From: Palsa-147 sp963771905
GTDB lineage: Bacteria > Acidobacteriota > Terriglobia > Acidiferrales > UBA7541
Length of the DNA stretch: 64,000 nt
Assembly: GCA_963771905.1 (NCBI GenBank)
Contig: CAVYVI010000015.1
Coordinates: 248,001-312,000 of the forward strand
Direction of reading: 5' to 3'
Shown here: piece after piece, positions 1 through 8,790 of the stretch
Layout: the number at the start of each line of letters is the position of its first letter
How positions within the stretch are numbered: the first letter of the stretch is position 1
The notes under the pieces: generated by a model
Database searches by the model: none
Seen by the model: only the letters and a program-made list of their open reading frames with translations
Told to the model about the DNA's origin: nothing
Translations under genes and position numbers: made by a program

Positions 1-1
1 T

Positions 2-1015
2 GTCGCCGACGAATCCGCGACCACGGGGGAAGTGGCGCAGCATGCGGGCGACACTCTCGTGGATGCGAACGAGGCTGGCCCTTCTGCGCCGAGCGAGACA
101 GTTCGGACGGAGCCCGATACGGGGACGGATTCCCGGACGCCAAGGAAACACTGGATGGATTTGATGGCGCCGGTTTTGGCGCGTCGTGTGGGCTGGGGAA
201 CCGAGCCTGCATCGGAAAGCGCGAACGCCGAATCCGGAGGTGCTTCCGGCGAATCACGGCCTGCGGTCGAAGCAGAATCAGCGCCGGCTATTTCGGAGCC
301 GGTCGCGTTATCGTCCTCCGAGACATCGGCGAACGAAGAGCGCGAAGATCGATCCGCGTCCGGCCGGGAAGAAGGTCCGCACGAAGACGCTTCGCGCGGT
401 TCTTCCGGCGCAGATATGATCGACGCTGCTTCGGGCTATCCAACGAGCGACTCGCACGATGAATCCGTGTTCGCTGACGCTGCCGTTGAGGCGCAATCCA
501 CGGCGGAGGCGGAGTCTCATAATGGTGTGAATGCGATTTCTGCGGAAGATGACGACCGTGCGGTCGTGGATTCGCAATCAGAGGCGTCCCGCGCGAATGA
601 GACGTCGACCGCGGATGATAACCGGGTCGTCGAAGAACAGACTTTTGCGCCGCTTGCCAGGATCGAAGAGATGGTGCCGCTGATTACGCATGAAGCTTCG
701 CATAGCGACGCGAGCGCGTTCTCGCCAGAACCGGCGCCGACTTCACACGCGGAGCCCGAGTTTGCACCTTCTGCCCACGCCGGCTCGGAGTACGTGCACG
801 GCGAAGCGGAGCACATTTCTGCAAGCGGGAGTTTTGCGGTTCCAGAGGCGGAGAACTCCTCAGCTGCAGCTCCGGCGGCTTCCCCGAGCGTCGACGAACT
901 CGTCGCCAAAGTTCTCGAGAAGCTCGGCCCGCAGTTGCAAGAATTCCTCGCTAAAGGCGTGGTCCGCCCGCTGGTCGAAGATCTGCTTCGAAACTCCGAC
1001 GAAAAAAAGAAATAG
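2..1015 (+). CDS. C-terminal part of an acidic low-complexity protein (5' end outside window)
   Basis: The frame is open from the first bases of the window, so the gene probably starts upstream; an internal GTG at 32 is the first possible start inside. About 270 residues are rich in Glu, Ala, Ser and Asp with no predicted fold, and look intrinsically disordered. The last 45 residues change character to an amphipathic helix-like segment (VDELVAKVLEKLGPQLQEFL, then VRPLVEDLLR). I recall similar C-terminal segments in acidobacterial and deltaproteobacterial response regulators that carry an N-terminal receiver domain and a long acidic linker, so this may be the tail of such a protein; that is inference, because no receiver domain is visible. 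The stop is TAG at 1013. No function is assigned. Confidence 0.6.
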   Translation, partial: VADESATTGEVAQHAGDTLVDANEAGPSAPSETVRTEPDTGTDSRTPRKHWMDLMAPVLARRVGWGTEPASESANAESGGASGESRPAVEAESAPAISEPVALSSSETSANEEREDRSASGREEGPHEDASRGSSGADMIDAASGYPTSDSHDESVFADAAVEAQSTAEAESHNGVNAISAEDDDRAVVDSQSEASRANETSTADDNRVVEEQTFAPLARIEEMVPLITHEASHSDASAFSPEPAPTSHAEPEFAPSAHAGSEYVHGEAEHISASGSFAVPEAENSSAAAPAASPSVDELVAKVLEKLGPQLQEFLAKGVVRPLVEDLLRNSDEKKK

Positions 1016-1184
1016 CCTGAACGCGGCACAATACAGGAGCCTTGAGTGGGTCGATTTCCGTCAAGGCGACTTGCGCGGGAACAGCCGGCCTGACTTCCGG
1101 AATGACGCGCCGGGTCAACTCGGGCTACGGCAACGGAGAATGACTGCTTCACGCGGAGCGTTTCGGTCAAGCGGCGCTACTTCG

Positions 1185-1466
1185 CTAGCTGAGTGCGAGT
1201 CGCGTTTCGCTGAGATCGAGTTCATGTTCGAGCTTCCGTAGCACCTCATCGTTGATGCGGCCTTCGTTTCGCAGGCGAACAGCGGTTTTTCGTTCGACCC
1301 GCATTAGCTCGCCGAGTAACGCGCGGTAACGCTCGAGCTGCCGGTCGCTCATGGCCTCGCCTCCGTCAGTCTCTTTGGTCAGGCTGGCCAGACGGCGCGC
1401 GTAACGTTGGGAGATGTCATCGTAGATCGGCCGAAAAATCGGCCAAGTCTGATTCTCGCGCGCCCT
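1185..1466 (-). pseudogene. Displaced C-terminal tail of the Na+/H+ antiporter
   Basis: Read in the frame next to the antiporter, this stretch gives the charged cytosolic tail expected for the family: ARENQTWPIFRPIYDD, then RYARRLASLTKE, ending with RLRNEGRINDEVLRKLEHEL. Such 'R-DEG-I-DEVLR--E-ELDL' tails are typical of bacterial CPA1 antiporters. It has no start of its own that makes sense as an independent gene and is best read as the last 90 or so codons of the upstream antiporter, cut off by a one-base insertion near 1463-1465. Confidence 0.8.
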
Positions 1467-2796
1467 GAAGATGCGTGAGAGCCGTGTTGGCGATGATTCG
1501 GCGCGCCTCGTCCTCCTCGGCGTTATTGACCGGCGCACCGGCCAGGCCCAGGGCGCGAATCAGGGCGGGCAGCGTGAGTCCCTGCAGTACCAGCGTGACC
1601 AGAATCACGCAGAACGTGAGAAACACGATGAGATTTCTCTCCGGGAACGGTTTGCCATCCGCGAGCGCTTCCGGTAGAGACATTGCCGCCGCCAAGGCTA
1701 AAACTCCACGCATGCCGGTCCAGCCGATCACGAAAAGCTGCTTTCCAGACGGCATGGAATAATTCTGATGCAAGAGCCGCGTACGGATTAAGTACGAGAG
1801 GTAGGCGCCGGGGTACATCCAGAGCAGGCGCAGCACGATTACGATGACGCTGAAAAGTGCGCCGTAGAAGAGCAGTTGGGGAAAGCTATATTCGCGAATT
1901 CCCGCGAGGACCTGCGGCAACTGCAAGCCGATGAGGACGAAGACCAGACCGTTGATGGCGAAAGTCAGCGAACCCCACACGGCCCCGGTCTGCAATCGGA
2001 CCGTCGCCGAGAAAAACTGCGAACTGCGGCGGCTCAGGTACAGGCCGCAAGCCACGACGGCCAGCACTCCGGAAGCGTGAACCGCTTCCGCGGCCAAATA
2101 TGTCGCATAGGGTGTGAGGATGCTGACGACAATCTCGATGGGGCCATCATCGATGCGACGCTCGAACCATAGGACAATCGACCCGACGACGAGGCCAATG
2201 GCCAGTCCAACCACAATCAAGTAAATGAGCCTAAGAGCGCCTGACGCTACAGAGGGCGTCTGGCCACTCACAAGCATGGCGATGGCGAATTCCAAGGCGA
2301 GAAGTCCGGTGGCGTCATTTACCAGGCTTTCGCCTTCCAGAATGTCGACGATGCGTTGCGGGAGACCGATTCGTTTGGCGATCGATGTGGCGGCGATCGC
2401 GTCCGTAGTCGCCACGACGGCGCCGAGGACGAAGCCGAGCCGCCAGTCGAAGCCTGGGAATCCCGATCGCGCTGCTTCGGCCACTCCCAGCACCGTGAAG
2501 CTCACAAGCCCGAAGGCGAGAAGAAGAATACTGACCAAGTTGAATTTGAACTCGCGCCAGGACGTCAGCCAAGCCGCTGAGTAGAGGAGAGGCGGCAGTA
2601 CCACCAGAAAAATCACATTCGGATCCAGCGCTATTTTGGGGATCCCTGGAATCAAGCTGAGAAGGAGGCCCGCGACCACGAGGACAATCGGATACGGTGT
2701 CTGCAGCTTGCGCGCCAACGCTGCGAAGATCACCACAAAGAAGAGCAGAACAAGGAAAACAATTTCGACTGCTTGAATTCCGCCGCTCTGTATCAT
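1417..2796 (-). CDS. Na+/H+ antiporter, CPA1/NhaP family (C-terminus frameshifted)
   Basis: This is a polytopic inner-membrane cation/proton antiporter. It has about twelve hydrophobic segments and the CPA1 signatures: an Asp in VVATTDAIAATS (about residue 132) and the Asn-Asp pair in EGESLVNDATGL (residues 160-161), which is the ion-binding site in this family. The reading frame ends at residue 459. Family members are about 520-540 residues and end in a cytosolic charged helix region. That missing tail is encoded immediately downstream in another frame (1185-1466). Deleting one C from the CCC run at 1463-1465 joins the two and gives a smooth sequence (HLQ-ARENQTWPIFRPIYDD). The start MIQSGG at 2796 precedes the first membrane helix. 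It is either a recent frameshift mutant or a sequence error; the membrane domain itself is intact. Confidence 0.85.
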   Translation of the reverse strand: MIQSGGIQAVEIVFLVLLFFVVIFAALARKLQTPYPIVLVVAGLLLSLIPGIPKIALDPNVIFLVVLPPLLYSAAWLTSWREFKFNLVSILLLAFGLVSFTVLGVAEAARSGFPGFDWRLGFVLGAVVATTDAIAATSIAKRIGLPQRIVDILEGESLVNDATGLLALEFAIAMLVSGQTPSVASGALRLIYLIVVGLAIGLVVGSIVLWFERRIDDGPIEIVVSILTPYATYLAAEAVHASGVLAVVACGLYLSRRSSQFFSATVRLQTGAVWGSLTFAINGLVFVLIGLQLPQVLAGIREYSFPQLLFYGALFSVIVIVLRLLWMYPGAYLSYLIRTRLLHQNYSMPSGKQLFVIGWTGMRGVLALAAAMSLPEALADGKPFPERNLIVFLTFCVILVTLVLQGLTLPALIRALGLAGAPVNNAEEDEARRIIANTALTHLQGARESDLADFSADLR

Positions 2797-3129
2797 CCGT
2801 CCACTCAGTGCTGTCGATTGCCAACGAATGGGAGGCGCCGTGCGGCTTCATCACGCTTTCGTCGCCGCAAGAAAAGCAGTCCGGTCATCAACGCCATCGC
2901 CGCCCATCCAATGGCGTGCTTTACGACGCTGTAAGGTTACCCGAATTAAGGCCCGTCCAACAGACAGGGCGATGGATGGCACAGTGTGACGCCGGCTTGC
3001 CGGCACCGTGGTCGCTTCGGCACCTCGTGGTTGCGCCTGGATCCCGGCGCGCCCGGAGATGCATGTTGCCGTTTTCGGGCGGATTCTATGCAACATCCGG
3101 ACCCGCGACTTACCATGCGTTGGCATCGA
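2797..3129. other. Intergenic stretch without a convincing gene
   Basis: There is no supported gene between the antiporter start and the valS promoter. A short minus-strand open stretch near 2805-2930 could encode a membrane-like segment (IGWAAMALMTGLLFLRRRK), but it lacks an upstream start with a ribosome binding site and is cut by a stop at its 5' side, so it may be a gene remnant. A perfect inverted repeat GCCGGC-TT-GCCGGC sits near 2991-3004; it resembles the GC-rich dyads seen in several gaps of this window. Nothing else is recognised. Confidence 0.4.
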
Positions 3130-3159
3130 TTGACGGCTGCTGCGCTCGCCCCGTATAGT
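3130..3159 (+). promoter_or_regulatory. Sigma70-like promoter of valS
   Basis: The -35 box TTGACG (3130-3135) and the -10 box TATAGT (3154-3159) are separated by 18 bp, each matching the consensus at five of six positions. Transcription would start near 3166 and leave a leader of about 95 nt before the valS ATG. Confidence 0.55.
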
Positions 3160-3261
3160 AAAAGTTTGTAACTATGCTGCTGGAAGTGCCCGTGCGCTTC
3201 GCGCGCGCCCTGGTGACACCCGCAATACAGATCAATACACGGCGAAAGGTCGCCCCGTTCG

Positions 3262-5976
3262 ATGAGTCGAGAAATACCCAAAGCATACGAACCCCACGAG
3301 ATCGAAGAGCGCTGGGCGAAATACTGGTTCGACGAGAAGCTGTTTCGCGCGGATGTGAATGATCCGCGTCCGGCATGGTCGATCGTAATCCCGCCGCCGA
3401 ACGTGACCGGCTCGCTCCATATGGGACACATGATGGATCACACGGAGATCGATATTCTGACGCGCTGGCATCGCATGTCCGGCGACAACACGCTGTTTCT
3501 TCCCGGGACCGATCATGCGGGAATTTCGACGCAGCGGGTGGTGGTGCGGCTGCTGCAGGCGGAAGGCATCGATTACCGGAAGCTCGGGCGCGAGGAATTC
3601 GAAAAGCGCGTCTGGAAATGGAAGGAAGAATCCGGCGGGACGATCACCAAGCAGATGGTGAAGATCGGCGATAGCTGCGACTGGTCGAGAGAGAGATTTA
3701 CCCTCGATCCGGGCCTTTCGCGGGCGGTGCGCGAAGCCTTCGTGCGGCTGTACGAAGAAAATCTGATTTATCGCGGACATTACCTGGTGAATTGGTGTCC
3801 GCGCTGTTTGACGGCGATCAGCGATCTTGAAACCGTACACACGGAACGCGCAGGGAAACTCTGGCACATCCGCTATCCCATAGTTGGCACCAAGGATTTC
3901 CTTGTGGTGGCGACGACGCGGCCGGAGACGATGCTTGGGGACACGGCCGTTGCTGTCCATCCCGAGGATGAACGCTACCAAAAATTCATCGGCAAGAAAG
4001 TGATGTTGCCGCTGATGAATCGCGAAATTCCGGTCATCGCGGATACATACGTAGAGCGTGAATTTGGCACCGGCGTCCTGAAAATTACGCCGGCGCACGA
4101 TCCGAACGATTTCGAGGTAGGCAAGCGGCACAAGCTTCCGGAAATTGACGTCATGACCGATGACGCGCATATGAACGAGGCGGCGGGGCGGTATGCGGGG
4201 CTCGACCGCTTCGAAGCGCGCGAGAAAATCGTCGCAGATTTGCAGGCCGCGGGGCTGCTCGAAAAAGTGGTCGAGCATACGCATGCGATTGGCGCGTGCG
4301 ACCGATGCGGAACGATTGTGGAGCCGCGCGCGTCGACGCAATGGTTCGTGAAGATGAAGCAGCTCGCCGAGCCGGCGATTGAAGCCGTGGAGACAGGAAA
4401 GATTGCGGTTATTCCGGAGAATTGGAAGGCCGTTTACTTCGAGTGGATGCGCAACATTCGAGATTGGTGCATTTCGCGGCAGCTTTGGTGGGGGCACCGG
4501 ATTCCGGCATGGCATTGCGCGGAATGCGAGAAAATCAGCGTAGCGCGGGAGAATCCGGCGAACTGCGCATACTGCGGATCATCGAAAATCGAGCAGGATC
4601 CCGACGTGCTCGATACGTGGTTCAGCTCCGCGCTATGGCCGTTTTCCACGCTCGGCTGGCCGGAGAAAACCGCGGATCTCGCGAAATATTATCCGACGAG
4701 CACGCTGATTACCGGCCGCGACATTCTGTTCTTCTGGGCCGCGCGGATGATCATGATGGGGCTCAAATTTACCGGGACAGTTCCCTTCCGGCAGCTCTAT
4801 CTGCATTCGCTGGTACTGAATGCCGAAGGCCAGAAGATGTCGAAGTCCAAAGGCACCGGCCTCGATCCGCTCGAATTGATGCCGAAGTACGGGACCGACG
4901 CACTGCGATTTTGCCTCGCGAGCATGGCGGCGCCGGGTTCGGACATTATTCTGGGCGAAGACAAGCTGATGAGCGCGCGGGCTTTTGCGAACAAGATCTG
5001 GAACGCGGCGCGATTTCTATTCGTGAATCTGGAGAAGTTCGAGGCCGGCGGCGTGAAGCTCGAAGAATTGGCGGCGCCGGAAATTCGAGAGAAGGCGCCG
5101 TATGCTCCGGGCGGCGCTCCGGGCGCGCCTTCCGCGGGCTTGCCGCTGATCGACCAATGGATTTTTTCGCGGCTGGCGCGCGTGAGCGAAGACGTGAATA
5201 CGGCCCTCGGCGAGTTTCGGTTTCACGAGGCCGCTCAGGTGATATATCACTTTTTCTGGGGCGACTTCTGCGACTGGTACATCGAATGGATCAAACCGCA
5301 ATTGGCGGCCAGCGATCACGATGCGGCCATCGCGTCGTGGCGGAATTTGTTTGCCGTGCTCGACGCCGCTTTGCGACTCTTGCATCCGTTCATGCCATTC
5401 ATCACGGAAGAGTTGTGGCATCGGATTCCGCAGCGGGACGGGAACAAATCAATCGCGCTGCAACCATTTCCGAAGGCGAATCCGGCGTGGGCGAACGCGG
5501 GCGCGGATCAGCAGTTCGCGCTCCTGCAGGACGTGATCACAGCAGCGCGCAATATTCGCGGAGAGCTGAAGCTCGAACCGAGGAAGAAAGTGGCCGCGGA
5601 TTTTTCGACGGCCGATGCCGCTATAGGAGACCTCGTTCGCCGGAATGAGGAAGCGATCTTGCGGCTGGCGGCGCTTTCGGCTTTGCATATTTCCTCGGGG
5701 CCGCTCGATTCGAAGGCCGGCGTCATCCGATCGACCGCGCAATTCGACGTGCGTATAGCATACGGCGAAGGCGTGGACAACGAGGCCGAACTGGCACGCG
5801 TGAGGAAGGAGATCGATCGGCTCGAGAAGGACATCGAGTCGAAGAAGAAGCGGCTTGCGGACGAGGCGTTTCGGAGCCGCGCGCCGCTCAACATCCGTCA
5901 AAATCTAGAAGCGACGCTGGCCGAGCGCGAAGCTGAATTGAAGAAGGCGCGGGAACGGCTCGGGCAACTGGGATAG
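3262..5976 (+). CDS. valS: Valine--tRNA ligase
   Basis: This cytosolic class I aminoacyl-tRNA synthetase charges tRNA-Val and edits misactivated threonine. The HIGH motif appears as HMGH (residues 53-56) after PPPNVTGSL, and KMSKS lies at about 525-529 in EGQKMSKSKGTGLDP. Between them is the CP1 editing insertion, containing TTRPETMLGDTAVAVHP and FGTGVLKITPAHDPNDFEVG, which is diagnostic of ValRS over IleRS and LeuRS. The last 65 residues form the charged coiled-coil arm typical of ValRS. The length of 904 residues is normal. The ATG at 3262 gives the expected N-terminus (EIPKAYEPHEIEERW). birA follows about 100 bp downstream on the same strand. Confidence 0.97.
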   Translation: MSREIPKAYEPHEIEERWAKYWFDEKLFRADVNDPRPAWSIVIPPPNVTGSLHMGHMMDHTEIDILTRWHRMSGDNTLFLPGTDHAGISTQRVVVRLLQAEGIDYRKLGREEFEKRVWKWKEESGGTITKQMVKIGDSCDWSRERFTLDPGLSRAVREAFVRLYEENLIYRGHYLVNWCPRCLTAISDLETVHTERAGKLWHIRYPIVGTKDFLVVATTRPETMLGDTAVAVHPEDERYQKFIGKKVMLPLMNREIPVIADTYVEREFGTGVLKITPAHDPNDFEVGKRHKLPEIDVMTDDAHMNEAAGRYAGLDRFEAREKIVADLQAAGLLEKVVEHTHAIGACDRCGTIVEPRASTQWFVKMKQLAEPAIEAVETGKIAVIPENWKAVYFEWMRNIRDWCISRQLWWGHRIPAWHCAECEKISVARENPANCAYCGSSKIEQDPDVLDTWFSSALWPFSTLGWPEKTADLAKYYPTSTLITGRDILFFWAARMIMMGLKFTGTVPFRQLYLHSLVLNAEGQKMSKSKGTGLDPLELMPKYGTDALRFCLASMAAPGSDIILGEDKLMSARAFANKIWNAARFLFVNLEKFEAGGVKLEELAAPEIREKAPYAPGGAPGAPSAGLPLIDQWIFSRLARVSEDVNTALGEFRFHEAAQVIYHFFWGDFCDWYIEWIKPQLAASDHDAAIASWRNLFAVLDAALRLLHPFMPFITEELWHRIPQRDGNKSIALQPFPKANPAWANAGADQQFALLQDVITAARNIRGELKLEPRKKVAADFSTADAAIGDLVRRNEEAILRLAALSALHISSGPLDSKAGVIRSTAQFDVRIAYGEGVDNEAELARVRKEIDRLEKDIESKKKRLADEAFRSRAPLNIRQNLEATLAEREAELKKARERLGQLG

Positions 5977-6075
5977 CGGCGAGACGGATGTTTTGCGCGT
6001 GAACCCCGGGGCCAGCTTCCCCGCGGGTGGCTGGCTTGCCGTGCGGGGCCGGGTCAAGTAACCTTGCTCCCTTGC

Positions 6076-7086
6076 ATGGAAACTAAACGGCTGAAAACCA
6101 TTCGTGGGCTTACTGACCGGCGAATCGACGCGCTGCTGACTCTGCTGTCTGAAAACTCAACGATCGTTATCAGCGGAGCGAAGATTGCGCAGGAAATCGG
6201 AGTGTCGCGCGGGACGGTGTGGCGCTGGGTGCAGAAGCTGCGCGCGCTCGGCGTGAACGTGAGCGGGCATCCGCGCGCGGGTTATCACATCGACCGGATG
6301 CCCGACATACTGGCGCCGAAACTGATCAGCCGGCAGCTGTTGAATACACCCTTCTGGAAGCGCATTTACCATTTTCTGAAAGTGGAATCTACGAACGATA
6401 TCGCGATGCGGCTGGGAGATGAAGGCGAGCCGCACGGCGCGCTAGTGATCGCCGAGGAACAGACGGCAGGCCGGGGCCGCGCGGGACGTTCGTGGACATC
6501 GGAGAAATCCGCAGGGATATATTGCACGGTGCTGCTGCGTCCGGCGATATCGCCGGTGCAGGCTTCACTATTGACGCTCGTCGCAGGGCTTGCCGCGCGA
6601 GACGCCGTGGCCGAAGAACTCGACTCAGCTCCCGATATCCGTTGGCCGAACGACCTTCTGGTCGGCGGAAGAAAATTTTGCGGGATTTTGACCGAAATGC
6701 ACGCGGAACCTGATCGGGTGCATTACGCCGTCGTCGGCATCGGGATTAACGTGAATCAAACGAGGATTCCCGCCGATCTCGCTCCAAATGCGACATCGTT
6801 GCGACTGGAGACGAACCGCGTTCACTCGCGGCTGGACATCATCGTCCGGTTGCTGCGACACCTCGACCGCTACTACAATCTCTTCCTGGCCGAAGGGGCG
6901 CGGCCCATCGTGCGGAGGTTCGCCGAGGTGTCGAGCTACTACCAGGGCAAGCGTGTGCGCATCACCACCGCGACCGATTCCTATGTGGGAACGACTGCGG
7001 GGCTTGAAGCGAGCGGATTGCTGCGCGTGGCGCGCGACGATGGGCGGATCGAACCAGTCTTATCCGGCGATGTCGTGGAGGCATGA
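6076..7086 (+). CDS. birA: Biotin--[acetyl-CoA-carboxylase] ligase with N-terminal HTH (BirA)
   Basis: BirA makes biotinyl-AMP and transfers biotin to the carrier lysine of biotin-dependent carboxylases. This is the bifunctional form: residues 15-65 form a helix-turn-helix (KIAQEIGVSRGTVWRWVQKL) followed by a short wing (GHPRAGYHI). The ligase domain carries the biotin/ATP loop EEQTAGRGRAGRSWTSE and RWPNDLLVGGRKFCGIL. A C-terminal SH3-like domain follows (about 285-336). I prefer the ATG at 6076 to the in-frame TTG at 6064 because it begins a plausible METKRLKTIR N-terminus. The last four bases overlap coaX (ATGA), which implies translational coupling. The HTH suggests autoregulation or control of biotin genes, but no such operator was found nearby. 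Confidence 0.93.
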   Translation: METKRLKTIRGLTDRRIDALLTLLSENSTIVISGAKIAQEIGVSRGTVWRWVQKLRALGVNVSGHPRAGYHIDRMPDILAPKLISRQLLNTPFWKRIYHFLKVESTNDIAMRLGDEGEPHGALVIAEEQTAGRGRAGRSWTSEKSAGIYCTVLLRPAISPVQASLLTLVAGLAARDAVAEELDSAPDIRWPNDLLVGGRKFCGILTEMHAEPDRVHYAVVGIGINVNQTRIPADLAPNATSLRLETNRVHSRLDIIVRLLRHLDRYYNLFLAEGARPIVRRFAEVSSYYQGKRVRITTATDSYVGTTAGLEASGLLRVARDDGRIEPVLSGDVVEA

Positions 7087-7919
7087 TGCTGCTCACCATG
7101 GACGTCGGCAATACGAATACAGTGCTGGGTGTCTATCGCGGGCCCGAGCTGCTGGCGCACTGGCGCCTCACTACATCGCGCGATCAAACGACGGATGAAT
7201 ATGGAATCTTGGCGCGCGAACTTTTCAAGCTCGCTTCACTCGATTCGCGCGCGATCGACGGCGTGATCATCAGCTCGGTAGTGCCGACGCTCAATGCCAC
7301 GCTGGCGGAAATGTCGCAGCGCTATTTCAATTTGAAGGCGTTGTTTGTCGAGCCGGGCGTGAAGACGGGGATGCCGATTCACTATGACAATCCGCTGGAA
7401 GTGGGCGCGGATCGGATCGTGAATTCCGTGGCCGCATTCGAAAAGTACGGCGGGCCCGTAATTTCCGTCGATTTCGGGACGGCGCTGAATTTCGATGCTG
7501 TTTCCGAGCGCGGGGAATATCTCGGGGGTGTTCTGGTGCCGGGAATCGGAATTTCGGCGGATGCTCTGTTCAATCGCGCGGCGCGGTTGTTCCGCGTCGA
7601 GATCAAGGATCCGGGAAAAGTGATTGGAACGAACACGGCGGGCTCGATGCAGTCGGGTCTGTACTATGGATACATCGACTTGGTGGACGGAATCCTCGAT
7701 CGGATGAAAAAAGTGCTGGGCGAGAAAACGAAGGTGGTCGCTACAGGCGGACAAGCGGCGCTGATTGGCGGCGGTTCGCGGCACATCAATACGATCGATG
7801 AGTTTTTGACGCTGAACGGCCTGCGCATCATTTGGGACCGGAATACCGTTCGCGATCGCGGAAAAGAGCGCCTGCCGGCGGTGCCGTCGTCGGCAGGATC
7901 GAACAAGCCCGGCCGCTGA
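7083..7919 (+). CDS. coaX: Type III pantothenate kinase
   Basis: CoaX phosphorylates pantothenate, the first step of coenzyme A synthesis. It is an ASKHA-fold kinase recognised by the N-terminal phosphate loop MDVGNTNTVLG (from residue 6), the GADRIVN motif (108-114) and the second Asp in SVDFGTALNFDAV. The length of about 278 residues fits the family. Its start overlaps the birA stop by four bases; a second ATG lies at 7086. A birA-coaX fusion protein is known in Neisseria, so the tight pairing here matches a recurring association. Confidence 0.95.
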   Translation: MMLLTMDVGNTNTVLGVYRGPELLAHWRLTTSRDQTTDEYGILARELFKLASLDSRAIDGVIISSVVPTLNATLAEMSQRYFNLKALFVEPGVKTGMPIHYDNPLEVGADRIVNSVAAFEKYGGPVISVDFGTALNFDAVSERGEYLGGVLVPGIGISADALFNRAARLFRVEIKDPGKVIGTNTAGSMQSGLYYGYIDLVDGILDRMKKVLGEKTKVVATGGQAALIGGGSRHINTIDEFLTLNGLRIIWDRNTVRDRGKERLPAVPSSAGSNKPGR

Positions 7920-7933
7920 GACCTCAGGTCTTG

Positions 7934-8671
7934 ATGGAAGAATTCAACTACTTCAATTATTTCACTGAGATAGAGGAATATTTCTGGAGAAAGCGCGGGG
8001 CGCATCTGCTCGTTTCGCCGCTGGACTGGGCGATCGTGGAAACGTGGCAGAAGTCTGGAATTCCGCTCGCGGCGGTATTGAAAGGTATCGATCGCGCTTT
8101 TGAAAGCTACGGGCGATCGCGGCGCGCGGCGGGCGGACGAGCGCTGAAGAGCTTGGCGTATTGCGTCGATGCGGTCCTCGATGCGGCGGCCGAGGCGCAG
8201 GAGGCGGCCGCGGGAACAGGGCCTTCCGGCAATGGAGCGCGCGCGGCGCGGCCGGCGACGGAGCCGTTCACGCGCGACGAAATGCGAAAGTATCTGAAGC
8301 GCAACGTGGCGAAATTGCGTGCGGCCGCGGAAAATAACCGCGGGTCACACGCGCACCTTGCTGGACGTTTCGAAGAGACGGCGAAGCGCCTGGAAGAGTT
8401 TGCGCCCTTGCTCGATTCGCCGGCGGCGATGGATCTCGAGGACTTCGAGCGGCGATTGACGGTGCTCGAGGATAAGCTCGGGCCGGAGATGCAGGCCGGG
8501 GCGAGCGAAGAATTGCTGTTGAGTGTAAGACGCGAAATGGACCGGCAGCTAGCGCCGTATCGAAGGAAAATGTCGGCGGAACAACTCGCGCAGCTCGAGC
8601 GGCAATACACGCAGAAGCGATTGTTCGAGAGTTTTGACGTTCCGCGGCTGAGCTTGTTCTATCTCATCTGA
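7934..8671 (+). CDS. Conserved protein of unknown function, alpha-helical and charged
   Basis: I do not recognise a named domain. The reading frame extends upstream to 7832, but the ATG at 7934, just after the coaX stop, gives a natural N-terminus (MEEFNYFNYFTEIEEYFW) and a 245-residue protein. The first 70 residues are aromatic-rich (LLVSPLDWAIVETWQKSGIP). The rest is a long charged helical region with few glycines, probably partly coiled coil (about 110-240). It has no signal peptide or membrane helix, so it is likely cytosolic. It lies between coaX and the rRNA methyltransferase gene, and probably belongs to a family conserved mainly in Acidobacteriota; that is an impression, not a search result. 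Confidence 0.7.
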   Translation: MEEFNYFNYFTEIEEYFWRKRGAHLLVSPLDWAIVETWQKSGIPLAAVLKGIDRAFESYGRSRRAAGGRALKSLAYCVDAVLDAAAEAQEAAAGTGPSGNGARAARPATEPFTRDEMRKYLKRNVAKLRAAAENNRGSHAHLAGRFEETAKRLEEFAPLLDSPAAMDLEDFERRLTVLEDKLGPEMQAGASEELLLSVRREMDRQLAPYRRKMSAEQLAQLERQYTQKRLFESFDVPRLSLFYLI

Positions 8672-8710
8672 CCGGCGGGTGCGTTTCCAATTCGCAAAAT
8701 ATTCCCAAGC

Positions 8711-8725
8711 CTGTCATTCTGACAG
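8711..8725. promoter_or_regulatory. Perfect palindrome upstream of the rRNA methyltransferase gene
   Basis: CTGTCATTCTGACAG has 6-bp arms around three bases, in the 119-bp gap between the unknown gene and rlmD. A second dyad, GTGCCGCCGGCAC, lies about 20 bp further on. Either could be a protein-binding site or a small hairpin. No clear promoter boxes accompany them. Confidence 0.3.
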
Positions 8726-8790
8726 TTCATTGCAGCGAGTGCCGCCGGCACGATTCTACGTGTCGTCGGCGCAGCTAAGATTCCATTTCC

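Noticed and set aside
517..1170. 217-residue minus-strand open frame over the acidic protein
   Set aside because: It mirrors the biased codon use of the plus-strand gene and has a Ser/Arg-rich composition with no domain-like pattern.
2805..2930. Short minus-strand membrane-like peptide near the antiporter
   Set aside because: A stop lies directly upstream and no start with a ribosome binding site exists, so only a remnant can be suggested.
3232..4515. 427-residue minus-strand open frame inside valS
   Set aside because: It is antisense to the conserved synthetase core; its Arg/His-rich translation is typical of a shadow frame.
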